This document shows, piece by piece, positions 18,859-29,000 of a DNA stretch of 64,000 nucleotides. Where the stretch lies: the NCBI RefSeq assembly GCF_014297575.1, contig NZ_CP060412.1, positions 4,774,001 through 4,838,000 of the forward strand. Reading direction: 5' to 3'. This stretch comes from Dyella telluris (GTDB lineage Bacteria > Pseudomonadota > Gammaproteobacteria > Xanthomonadales > Rhodanobacteraceae). The first letter of the stretch is position 1. Each line of letters opens with the position of its first letter. Made by a program: the position numbers and the translations under genes. The notes below the pieces were generated by a model, which did not search any database, had not been told where the DNA came from, and saw only the letters and a program-made list of their open reading frames with translations.

Positions 18859-18978
18859 CCCCGGAGCAGCAGCTCGCCTGCCGCAGCACACCCGCGCATG
18901 CCGCACGCCCTTCGTGTGGCATGCGTCGCCTCGTCGTCCCGGTTTCGCCACATCCACCTCTCGCACAGCAAGGACACG

Positions 18979-21099
18979 ATGAGCACGGCAACCATGGATC
19001 GCCCGACGCCGCTCCCACGCTCGCGCATGGCCCTGTTTCTGGCAGGCGAACGACAGTCATGGATCTTTGTGTTCAAGTGCCTGCTGGCGCTTTACCTCAC
19101 GGCGTGGCTGTCGATGCTGCTGCAACTGCAGCAGCCGGCGACGGCGATGATCACGGTGGCCATCGTGATGCATCCCCAGCGCGGCATGGTGCTGGCCAAG
19201 AGCTTCTATCGCGCCATCGGCACGGCCGCCGGCAGCCTGTTTGCGCTCCTGCTCATGGCCATCTTTCCGCAGCAGAGCGAACTGCTCGTGCTGTGCCTGT
19301 CGCTGTGGGTGGGCTTGTGTTCCGGTGGTGCAGTCCTGCACCGCAACTTCATGGCCTACGGCTTCGTGCTGGCGGGATACACCGCGGCCGTGGTGATCCT
19401 GCCGGCGGTCAGCGACCCGCATCGCATCTTCGACTCGGCCATGCTGCGCGTCAGCGAGGTGATGCTGGGCATCGTCGTGGCCGCACTGGTCAGCGACATC
19501 GTCTGGCCGGAAGACGTCCGCGCCGCGCTGCGAAGGACAGAGCGCGAACATTACGAGGATTTCATCGCCTTCGCCCGCGAAAGCCTGTCCGGCAAGATGC
19601 CGCGCACCCAGTTGGAGCAAGCACACCTGCGTTGCGTGCGTGCCGCCGTGCAGCTGGAGGATATGCGTGCATCGGTGATCTTCGAAGATCCGCAGGCACG
19701 CGTCCGCAGCAGCCGCATGCGGCTATTGAATCTGCGTTACATGGCGGCCGCCACCAGCATCCAGTCGCTGCTTCACCTCATCCATCGGCTGGAGCGCAGC
19801 CAGCACGGCCGCACGGCGCGCGCACTGATGCAGCTCTACGCCCCGGTGGGCGACGCACTCGCCAGCACCGCCACGCTCACCACCCGTCTTGACGCGTGCC
19901 AGGCACAACTGCCCACGCTTGCAGCACAGCTGCGCGCCACGCTACGCCAGCAACCGGATCTGCTATTGCAGTTCGACAGTGGCGCCACGCTGCTGCAGCG
20001 CTTCGCCGGCGAACTGCGCGATTTCGTGGCGCTGGATGCCAGCCTGCGCGATACACCGGGACGCCTGCGCGGCGCCACGGAGCGCGTCGTCTTCAAACGC
20101 TCCAACGACCGTGGCGCGGCACTGATTGCCGCCACGCGCACCTTTCTCACCATGGCCGGCCTGGGTGCGTTCTGGCTGGCCACCGACTGGCCTTCGGGCA
20201 CCACCGCCATGCTGCTGGCCACGCTGTTCAGTGGCCTGCTCGCCACCATGAGTACGCCGGTGGCGGCCACCACCAACACATGGGTCGGGTTCGCACTGGG
20301 CGCCGTCGCCGCCTATGTGTCGTCGTTCTGCCTGCTGCCCGGTGGCGACGGTTTCACCATGCTGGTGCTGGGCACCTTGCCGCTATTGATGATTGGCCCC
20401 TACCTGACGACCCGCAACGCCACGCTGCCTGGCGTGGGGGCCGGATACACCCTGGGTTTCGTGTTGATGCTCGCGCTGAAGAACCCGATGGTCTACGACC
20501 CGGAGCATTTCATTAACGAAGCACTGGCGTCGCTGTTCGGCCTGATGATCACGGGCACCGCCTTCATGGTGATGCCCGCCGTGGTCGGCAGCCGGTGGCT
20601 GCGAAGGCGGCAGATGCAGCAACTGCGCCGACAGGTGCAACGGGCGGCGACAGCGCCCTTGCCCGGCCTACTCTACGCCTTCGAGAGCGGCAACCGCGAC
20701 CTGTTCCACCAGATCGTGCAGCACACCCGGCATGGCAGCGCCGAGTCACGCAGCCTGATGTCCTGGGGGCTGGCGATCCACGAGTGCGGCCGCGCGTTGC
20801 TGGAGTTACGACAGGACCTGCAGCACCACGCCTTGCCGGTGCGCGTGCGTGCATCGTCCTTGCGTGCGGTACAGGCACTGGCGCAGCTGTATGACCTGCC
20901 GGGCGCCGAGCAGTGGAACCGCGCCGACCACGCGGTGGAACGCGCCATCGTGCAGGCCCGTCGCGCCCTGCCGCGCGCGCGCACCAGCTGCCATCCCGTG
21001 CTCTCGCATCTGCTTCAGCTGCGCAATGCCCTGCGCGATGACGAGTCGGCACTGGCTCCCTACATCGCCACTGCGGCAAAGAGCACTCCGTCCCGGTAA
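18979..21099 (+). CDS. FUSC-family (AaeB-like) inner-membrane exporter
   Basis: FUSC/AaeB proteins export aromatic acids such as p-hydroxybenzoate with an AaeA-type membrane-fusion partner. From ATG 18979 (AAGGA 4 bases upstream) the product has 706 residues. There are two blocks of hydrophobic helices (about 35-180 and 385-540), each followed by a cytoplasmic domain, the duplicated plan of the family. The first block holds TAMITVAIVMHPQRGMVLAK, a typical FUSC segment; the second holds WPSGTTAMLLATLFSGL. No aaeA or aaeX gene is adjacent, so the partner may be encoded elsewhere. The real substrate is unknown. Confidence 0.85.
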   Translation: MSTATMDRPTPLPRSRMALFLAGERQSWIFVFKCLLALYLTAWLSMLLQLQQPATAMITVAIVMHPQRGMVLAKSFYRAIGTAAGSLFALLLMAIFPQQSELLVLCLSLWVGLCSGGAVLHRNFMAYGFVLAGYTAAVVILPAVSDPHRIFDSAMLRVSEVMLGIVVAALVSDIVWPEDVRAALRRTEREHYEDFIAFARESLSGKMPRTQLEQAHLRCVRAAVQLEDMRASVIFEDPQARVRSSRMRLLNLRYMAAATSIQSLLHLIHRLERSQHGRTARALMQLYAPVGDALASTATLTTRLDACQAQLPTLAAQLRATLRQQPDLLLQFDSGATLLQRFAGELRDFVALDASLRDTPGRLRGATERVVFKRSNDRGAALIAATRTFLTMAGLGAFWLATDWPSGTTAMLLATLFSGLLATMSTPVAATTNTWVGFALGAVAAYVSSFCLLPGGDGFTMLVLGTLPLLMIGPYLTTRNATLPGVGAGYTLGFVLMLALKNPMVYDPEHFINEALASLFGLMITGTAFMVMPAVVGSRWLRRRQMQQLRRQVQRAATAPLPGLLYAFESGNRDLFHQIVQHTRHGSAESRSLMSWGLAIHECGRALLELRQDLQHHALPVRVRASSLRAVQALAQLYDLPGAEQWNRADHAVERAIVQARRALPRARTSCHPVLSHLLQLRNALRDDESALAPYIATAAKSTPSR

Positions 21100-21115
21100 G
21101 CGCAGCGCCTTCCCA

Positions 21116-21589
21116 TCACACGGGCAGCATGGTGGTTTTCTTCACCGTGCGCAGCGCCAGGGTGGATTGCACACGCACCACGCCAGGCAACTGGGTGAGG
21201 ATTTCGGTGTGGATGCGCTCGAAATCCGCCGAGTCCGCGTATGCCACGCGCACCATGTAATCGGCGGCACCAGCCAGCAGGCAGCACTCGGTGACCTCCG
21301 GATGGTCGTGGATGGCGGCCTCGAACGAGTCCAGTGCGGCACGCCCCTGCTGGTCCAGCGTGATCAGCACGAAGGCCGTGCCCGGCATGCCGGCGATCTT
21401 CTCGTCCACCAGCATCACGTAGCGCGAAATGAGCCCGCATTCCTCCAGCAATTTCACGCGGCGCAGGCACGCCGAGGGGGACAAATTGATCTGTTGCGCG
21501 AGCTCCAGGTTGGTCAGTCGACCGTCCTGCTGGAGCAGCCGGAGGATGGCCCGATCGCGGTCGTCGAGGGCGATTTCGGAATGCTGCAT
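21116..21589 (-). CDS. Lrp/AsnC-family regulator, probably controlling ald
   Basis: This 157-residue protein has the AsnC-type helix-turn-helix (LDDRDRAILRLLQQDGRLTN, LSPSACLRRVKLLEECGLIS) and a C-terminal RAM/ligand domain (ALDSFEAAIHDHPEVTECCL, VVRVQSTLALRTVKKTTMLPV). It is divergent from alanine dehydrogenase, the standard arrangement for an Lrp-like activator that senses L-alanine or other amino acids. The intergenic GCAATTTATTGC at 21658-21669 is a candidate binding site. Confidence 0.92.
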   Translation of the reverse strand: MQHSEIALDDRDRAILRLLQQDGRLTNLELAQQINLSPSACLRRVKLLEECGLISRYVMLVDEKIAGMPGTAFVLITLDQQGRAALDSFEAAIHDHPEVTECCLLAGAADYMVRVAYADSADFERIHTEILTQLPGVVRVQSTLALRTVKKTTMLPV

Positions 21590-21657
21590 AAAATTTCACG
21601 ATGCGCAGGAAAAGTCGCCAGACATTCTACATTGACCGCCACGGCAATGAATAATCG

Positions 21658-21669
21658 GCAATTTATTGC
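21658..21669. promoter_or_regulatory. candidate Lrp-type site between the regulator and ald
   Basis: GCAATTTATTGC has 5-bp inverted arms around an AT centre. It lies about 85 bases upstream of ald and about 70 bases upstream of the divergent regulator. AT-rich symmetric sites of this kind are usual for Lrp/AsnC proteins. Confidence 0.4.
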
Positions 21670-21751
21670 TTGATATCTAATTCATACTGCTGCACCGGCG
21701 CCACCCCTGGTGGACCCGCAAATCCTTCCTACCCAGCTAGAGAGCCAAGCC

Positions 21752-22870
21752 ATGCGCATCGGTGTGCCGAAAGAAATCAAGAACCACGAATACCGCGTGG
21801 GCCTTATCCCGTCCTCCGTGCAGGAGCTGGTGCACAACGGCCACCAGGTGCTGGTGCAGGCCGGTGCCGGTCTGGGCGCAGGCATCACCGACGCCGACTA
21901 CGTCGCGGCGGGCGCCACCATGATCGAGAGCGCGGACCAGATCTTTGCCGACGCCGACATGATCGTGAAGGTGAAGGAGCCGCTGGCCGTCGAGCGCAAG
22001 AAGCTCCGCAAGGGCCAGATCCTGTTCACCTACCTGCACCTTGCCCCGGATGCGGAGCAGACCAAGGACCTGATCGACTCGGGCGCCATCTGCATTGCGT
22101 ACGAAACCGTGACCTCGCCGAACGGCTCGCTGCCGCTGCTGACGCCGATGTCCGAAGTGGCTGGTCGCCTGGCCCCGCAGGTCGGCGCGCACTCGCTGGA
22201 AAAGGCCCAGGGTGGCCGCGGCGTGCTGCTCGGCGGCGTGCCGGGCGTGCCGGCGGCTGAAGTGGTGATCCTGGGCGGCGGCGTGTCCGGCACCCATGCA
22301 GCCACCATTGCCGTGGGCATGGGCGCCAAGGTCACCGTGGTCGACCGTTCGGCTGACGCCCTCAAGCGTCTGGCTGCCCAGTTCGGCACTGCCATCTCCA
22401 CCGTGTTCTCCACCCGCGCCGCCATCGAAGAGCTGGTGCGTCGCGCCGACCTGCTGATCGGCACCGTGCTGGTGCCGGGCGCCGCTGCGCCGAAGCTGGT
22501 GACGCACGACATGGTGCGCACGATGAAGCCGGGCTCGGTGATCGTGGACGTCGCCATCGACCAGGGCGGCTGCGTGGAAACCTCGCACGCCACCACCCAC
22601 TCCGACCCGACCTACGTGGTGGACGGCGTGGTGCACTACTGCGTGGCCAACATGCCGGGCGCCGTGGCCCGCACGTCGACCTTCGCGCTCAACAGCGTGA
22701 CCCTGCCCTTCACCCTCGCACTGGCCAACCAGGGCTGGAAGAAGGCGCTGGCGAACGACGTGCACCTGCGCAACGGCCTGAACGTGAGCGAAGGCCAGGT
22801 GACCTGCGAGCCGGTGGCCCTGGCTCACAACCTGCCGTACGTGAAGGCTGAAACCGCGATCGGCCTGTAA
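21752..22870 (+). CDS. ald: alanine dehydrogenase
   Basis: This enzyme interconverts L-alanine and pyruvate plus ammonia with NAD. The 372-residue product, from ATG 21752, has the family start MRIGVPKEIKNHEYRVGLIP, catalytic Lys/His region (MIVKVKEPLA; LFTYLHLAPD), nucleotide-binding loop ILGGGVSGTHAA and the conserved DVAIDQGGCVETSHATTHSD. Length and residues are complete. The gene is monocistronic, ended by a strong hairpin and divergent from its probable regulator. Confidence 0.97.
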   Translation: MRIGVPKEIKNHEYRVGLIPSSVQELVHNGHQVLVQAGAGLGAGITDADYVAAGATMIESADQIFADADMIVKVKEPLAVERKKLRKGQILFTYLHLAPDAEQTKDLIDSGAICIAYETVTSPNGSLPLLTPMSEVAGRLAPQVGAHSLEKAQGGRGVLLGGVPGVPAAEVVILGGGVSGTHAATIAVGMGAKVTVVDRSADALKRLAAQFGTAISTVFSTRAAIEELVRRADLLIGTVLVPGAAAPKLVTHDMVRTMKPGSVIVDVAIDQGGCVETSHATTHSDPTYVVDGVVHYCVANMPGAVARTSTFALNSVTLPFTLALANQGWKKALANDVHLRNGLNVSEGQVTCEPVALAHNLPYVKAETAIGL

Positions 22871-22926
22871 GGCGACGCCAACGCACTTTCCTTCGCCAGC
22901 CGAAGGAAACGCGATGAAGCCATCGG

Positions 22927-22953
22927 GCGGGCACCTTCGGGTGCCCGCTTTTT
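22927..22953 (+). terminator. intrinsic terminator of ald
   Basis: A 9-bp GC-rich perfect stem (GCGGGCACC / GGTGCCCGC) with a TTCG tetraloop is followed by five T. Confidence 0.95.
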
Positions 22954-23053
22954 CATGTGCGGCGCCGGAAGACGGAACCACCCGGCAACAGCCCCTCACC
23001 GCAGCATCGCTGACGGACACGACGCAACTCGCGAACGCCGTGCCTTCCCGCGC

Positions 23054-26000
23054 TCACTCGTTCCGGCACTCCGCCGCGCGCCGCGGATCACACGCCTCCA
23101 GCCCTGGCGGCAGGCGAATGCCCGTGGGCACGACGCCATAGCCCACGGAGCCGCCGGTGACCTGACTCGCGTCAATGTAGGCGTCCTGGCGGTTGTAGCC
23201 AATCACCGCACTGCCGATTGACGAGGTGGAAGACAGGTTCGTGGAAGACGAGCCCGCTTCCGGCAGCGGATTACCCTGCCGGTCCAGCGCGTAGAAATAC
23301 GCCGGCGGAAGTCCGATGACGTCGACCACATAAGGCAAGGTGCCGAAGGCGTAAATGGGCGCGGACGACAGGCCAATATGCTCGCTGGCTGCAAACGTGC
23401 CCACGCTGTCGTACAGCGGCGTGGTGCCCAACTGCAGCAGACTGCCATCGAGCACGGCCAGATAAAGCGGCGAGGTGCCCGCATCCACCGTATAACTGCT
23501 GCCACCCACCGAGGCCAGCGTCAGCGTCTGTCCGTTGGTCAGGCTGAAACCGGCGGGCGACTGGAAACCGCCCAGCGTGCCGATGTGATTGGTCACCGGC
23601 TGGCCCTTCGTGCCCAGCGCTGTCACGCCACCGGCACTGCCACTCAACGTGGTGGCCACGATGTTGCCTGCCGGACCCTCGTTGATCGCCCCTGCCGCCT
23701 TGAGCGTCACGGCAGTGCCGCTCACCGTACCCGTGATGTCGAGATCGCCAGCCTGGGTCACCAGCAGCACATTGCCCGTGCTCAGCAAGGGACCGCCGAC
23801 GCTCAGCCCGCCCGCATTGGTCAGGCTGAAGCCATTGGCATTGAAGCTGCCGATACTGCCCACCCTGTTGGCACCGGTCAGGCTGGTGGCGCCGGAAGAA
23901 CTGCCGGTCAGGCTGGCTGCAGCCACCGTGCCCGCACCCTGACTGATCGAACCCTGGCTGCTCACCAGACTGAGGTTGTTTGTGGCCGTGACGGCGTGAC
24001 CCAGGCTGATGCCGCCACCTCCCATCAGGGCGATGTTGGCACCACCCAGGTCGCCTGCCGTCGTCAGCATGCCGTTGCCGGACATCAGCAGCAGATCGGC
24101 GTTGCCGGTGGCGATCGCCGAAACGGGCAAGTACAGCGTTCCACCCAGCGACATCAGACTGACAGCGCCGTTCGCGCCATTGGTCAGCGATGCGATGTGT
24201 AAATCGCCGGCATTGGTAATCGCAATGCCCGTGCCGATCGCCGTTACCGGACCGGTCAACTGGTTGCCCGCATCGGTCAGCACGATGCTGTCGTTGCCCG
24301 CGTTGAAATAGCTGCTGCCGGTCACATGCAACGCCCCCACCTGCCCGATCGCCGGATCGGTGCTGGTGGCACTCAGGTTGCCGTTGATCTGGCTTGCGCC
24401 GAACACCAGTGGACCTTCATTGACTATCTCGGTGTCGCCACCGGTAATGCTGACAGCGCCGATCAGTCCGTTCGCACGATGGGTCAGCGTGATGGCGTTG
24501 GTTCCCGCATTCAAGGTGGTGGCACCCTGCACCTGCAGGGAGCTGCTCTGTGTAATGGCCATGCCGTTGGTAAAGCTGAAGTCGCCACCGCTGCGGTAGG
24601 AACCGAGGTTGCCGACCTGGTTGGCCTGCGCAAGGGTGGTCGATCCACCGGAGTCTCCCGCAAGCGTACCTGCCGTCAACGTGCCACCCGTCTGGGTAAT
24701 CGAACCTGCAGCCGCATCCAGCACAACTGTCTGGCCACTCACCGCATTCGCCAACACAAGATCGCCACCGACACTCATCGCAAGATAGCCGGCGCTGCTC
24801 AGCACACCCGACACCGTCAATGCACTGGCATCCACCAGGCTGAAATCGCCGCCGCTGCTGTAGTTGCCCAGGCTGCCGATGGCATTGCCACGCTGATTCA
24901 GCGCGCTCGCGCCCGTGGAAGAACCACTAAGCGAGTTCGCCACCAGTGCGCCACCGGACTGTTTGACTGCGCCGCCACTTGCCACCAGCGAAACATCGGT
25001 GCCATTCACCGCACCTTGCAGCGTCAGGTCACCACCGCTCGTGGACAGCGCCACCCGCCCGACACTATCCAGCGGACCGCCGACAAGCAGGGCACCTGTA
25101 TTGGCGAGGCTGAAGCCGTTGGCGGTAAAGCCAGCAAGTTGCCCGACCCGGTTCACCCCGGTGAGCGTGGTGGCACCCTGCGAGCTACCGGTCAGCACCG
25201 GTGTGCTCAACACGCCGGCGGTCTGGCTGATGGCCCCGCCGCTGGCGACAAGACTCAGCGACTGCGTCGCCGAGATGTCGTTGGCGAGCGCAATGCCCTG
25301 AGCTCCCGCAAGGGCGACATGGGCGCCACGGAGAGCGCCACCGGTCACCAGCGAACCGCCCAGCGCGGAAAGCGTCAGATCCGATGTGCCGGTATCAATG
25401 ACGGCACTCGGCAGATAAAGCGTGCCGCCCGAGACCAGGCTAACGGCTCCATTGGCGCCATCGCTCACCACCCCCAGGTGCAGGTCGCCGTTGCTGCGAA
25501 GTGCAATGCCGGTACCGGTGACGCTGACGCTGGAGCCGAAGGTATTATCCGCGTCGGCCAGACTGATGGCGCCAGTACCTGCTGCCGTGTCGGCGGTAAA
25601 CGTGCTCGTACCCGTCACGCTCAACGGAGCGGACTGATTGATCGCTGCGCCGGTACTGGAGGTGCTCGCCACCAGGTTGCCCGAAACGTTGCTGGCACCG
25701 AGGGTCAGTGCACGCGCATTGTTGATCGCGGTGTTTCCGCCGATAAGGCTCACCGCCCCCTGCAGCTGATTGGCGTTGCCGAGCGTGATGGCATGGTTGC
25801 CAGCGTTGAGCGCGGTTGTTCCCTGCACGGCCAGCGTGCTCGTACCCGACTGCACGATGGCTGCGTCATTGCTCAGGCTGAAATCACCGCCACTGCTGAA
25901 GTTGGCGATGCTGCCGATGCTGTTGCCCGCCTGCGTGAACGTGGCGTTGCCACCTGACTGTCCACCCAGGCTGTTCGCGCTGATGGCCGAGCTTGCGCCC

Positions 26001-29000
26001 TCGCTGATGTCGCCGACGGCCTTCAGCGTGAGGTCGGAAGCCTGGATCAGGCCATTCAGTTGCAGATTGCCACGGGTCACGGCCAGAGCCGCACCGCCCG
26101 TACTATTGAGCGTCCCCGTGGTGACCAGTGACTGGCCATTGGTCAGGCTGAATCCGCCAGCCGTGAAACTGCCGAGCACGGCCAGGTTGTTGGCCTGGTC
26201 CAGCGAGGTACTGCCGCTGGAGGAACCCGTGAGCGAACCGGTTACAGCGATATTCCCGCCGGCGCCCTCGGTAATGGTGCCCGCCAATGCGCTCAGCGAG
26301 AGATTCGTGACACTCACCGCACCATTCACGGCCAGGTTGCCGTTCTGGACCATCAGCGTGGAGTTCGCGCCGTCCATCGCGCCGTTGAGCTTCAGGTCGC
26401 CATGGGAGATGGTCAGGCCAACGTCACCGGCGCTGCTTAGCGGACCGGTGACGGTCAGCGTCTGGCCGTTGCCCATGGCGAAACTGCTGGCGCTGAATCC
26501 ACCGAGCTGTGCCACTTGATTGGCAAGACCGAGCGATGTTCCGCCGAACGAACCACCTGTCAGCGTGTCTGCGGTGATCAGGCCATTACCGTTCTGGCTG
26601 ATCGCGCCACCGCTGCTGGTCAACGATACGGTATGGGTTGCGGTGACGGCGGATGACAACACCAGGTCATTGAGCGACGACAGCGTGACGTTCCCGCCGG
26701 CCAGGTTCCCCGGCAGCGCCAATGAGCCACCGCCGGCCTTTAGCACGAGGTCACCCGACCCGGTATTGATCGAACCTGACGGCAGCGACAGGCTGCCATG
26801 GGTAGAGATCAGGCTCAGCGACCCGTTGGCGCCGATCCCCAGGCTGCTGATGTTGAGCGAGCCCAGGTTGGTCGCCGAAACATTCGCACCGTACAGGCCA
26901 ACGCTCATTCCGAGCGAATTGTTGGCATTGTCCAGCGCAATGGAACCCGAGCCCGCATTGAACATGCTGGCGCCCGACACGTTAAGCGACGTACCGGATG
27001 ACTGACTGATATCAGCGTTGTCCGTCGTTGCGGCAAGACTGCCCAAAATATCGCTGCTGCCCAAGGTGAGCGCGGCGGCATTGTTGATCGCGGCATTTCC
27101 ACCGACCAGGCTTACCGCTCCCTGCATCTGGTTGTTGCCGGTCAACGTGATGGCGCCGGTGCCAGCATGGAAGGTGCTGCTACCCGTCACGGTCAAAGGG
27201 CCGATCTGGGTGATAGAGGCGTTGCCTGTACTTGCGCTCAGTGCCCCAGTCACCGTGCTGGCACCGAAGATCAAGGGCCCGACATTGTTGATCAGCGTAT
27301 CCCCGCCCGCGAGGCTTACCGCGCCCTGCAGCTGGTTGCTGCCACCCAGCGTGATGGCGCCACCTGCCGCATTGAAGCTGCTCGTTCCTGACACGCTCAA
27401 CGCGCCACTCTGGGTGATCGCGCCGCCAGTAGTGATGGCAGACAGGTTGCCAGAGACGGTGCTGGCACCCAGGTTCAGCGGCATGGCATTGTTGATCACG
27501 GACGTGCCGCCAGCGAGGCTCACCGCGCCCGTCAACTGGTTGCCATTGCCAAGCGTGATGGTGTTGCCGGTGGCATCAAGCGTGGTGTCGCCGCCGACGT
27601 ACAACGTGCCATTCTGGGCGATGGCCCCGTTATTTTTCAGGTCCAAGGCACCGCCAATGCGGAAGTTGCCGAGGTTCGTGATGCTATTGCTGCCACCGGT
27701 CAGCGTCGTATCACCTTGCGAGCTAACTGCCAGCGTGGTCGCCGACAAGCCGCCTCCAGTCTGAGCAACCAACCCGTTGCTGGCATTCAGCGCAACAAGG
27801 CCTCCACTCAGCGAGCCACTCAAGAGCAAGCTGCCATTCTTGGATGTCAGCGAAATGCCGCCCGAACTGCTCACCACCCCCATCACGTTCAATGTGCCGG
27901 TATTGGCGAGACTGAGGCCGGAGGATGTGAAGGCCCCCAGTGATGAAATGGCATTGTATTGCGCCATCGACGCAGACCCCGTCGATGAACCGATCAACTG
28001 ATTCGCCGTCAACGTGCCTGCCGTCTGGGTGATGGACTGCCCCTGGAGATCCAGGGTGCCGCGCGCAGTGACAGCGCTCATCAACGCAAGATTGTTGCCG
28101 CTCGTCAGACCGACATTGCTGCCGCTCACCATGCCCAGCACATTCAGGTCACCGGCACTGGTGGACAGGCTTATATTGCCGGTGCTGATCACCGGCCCGG
28201 CGACGGTGAGCGCCCCACCATTGGTAAGACTGAAGCCGCCGGCGCTGAAACTGTTCAGCTGGAAAATACTGTTGCCCATGCTGTTCAGCGTCGTGACCGA
28301 CGTTGACTGGCCCGTCAGCAAAGGGGCAGTTATCGAGCCACTGGTCTGAGTGATGCTTGAGCCGACCAGATTGAGGGTGCTCGACGCGGCTACATCGGCA
28401 TTCACGGTAAGGCTGCCAGCCCCTGTCAGCGACACGTTAGCGCCCCCGCTCACCACCCCATCGATGGACAGGCCGCCACTAGTGGTGGTCAGGCTTACAT
28501 TGCCATTGCCCGTGCCACTCAGGGATCCCGTGACATCAAGCGCACCCGCATTGACGAGGGTGAAGCCTTTGGCCGAGAAGCCGGTGAGCGAGTTGATCAG
28601 GTTGGCCTGCCCCAGCGTGGTGCCCTCTACCGAACTTCCACTCAGGCTATTTGCGGTGAGCACGCCGCCGCTCTGGCTGACGGCGCCACCACTGTTGAGC
28701 GACAGCGACTGCGCACTGACGTTACCGGTGAAGGTGAGGTCCGAACCCGTGCCCGAGGTCGTCAGCGCCACTGCGCCGTTTGACGCACTGAGCGTGCCCA
28801 CCTGCAATGCTGAACCGTTGTTCAGCGTGAAGCCGCCATGGGAGGTGAAGTTGTCCACCGACTGGATCATGTTGCTGTTCGACAGCGTCGTGCCGCCGAT
28901 GGACTCGCCGGTGAGCAGGGCCGCCGTGACCACGGAGCCGCCACTCTGCGCAATGCCAGCTCCGGAGGTCAGCGTGACTGCGCTCGCACCCGCATTGACG

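Noticed and set aside
24326..25957. 543-residue plus-strand frame inside tpsA
   Set aside because: Shadow of the repetitive adhesin, with repeated low-complexity motifs mirroring the repeats.
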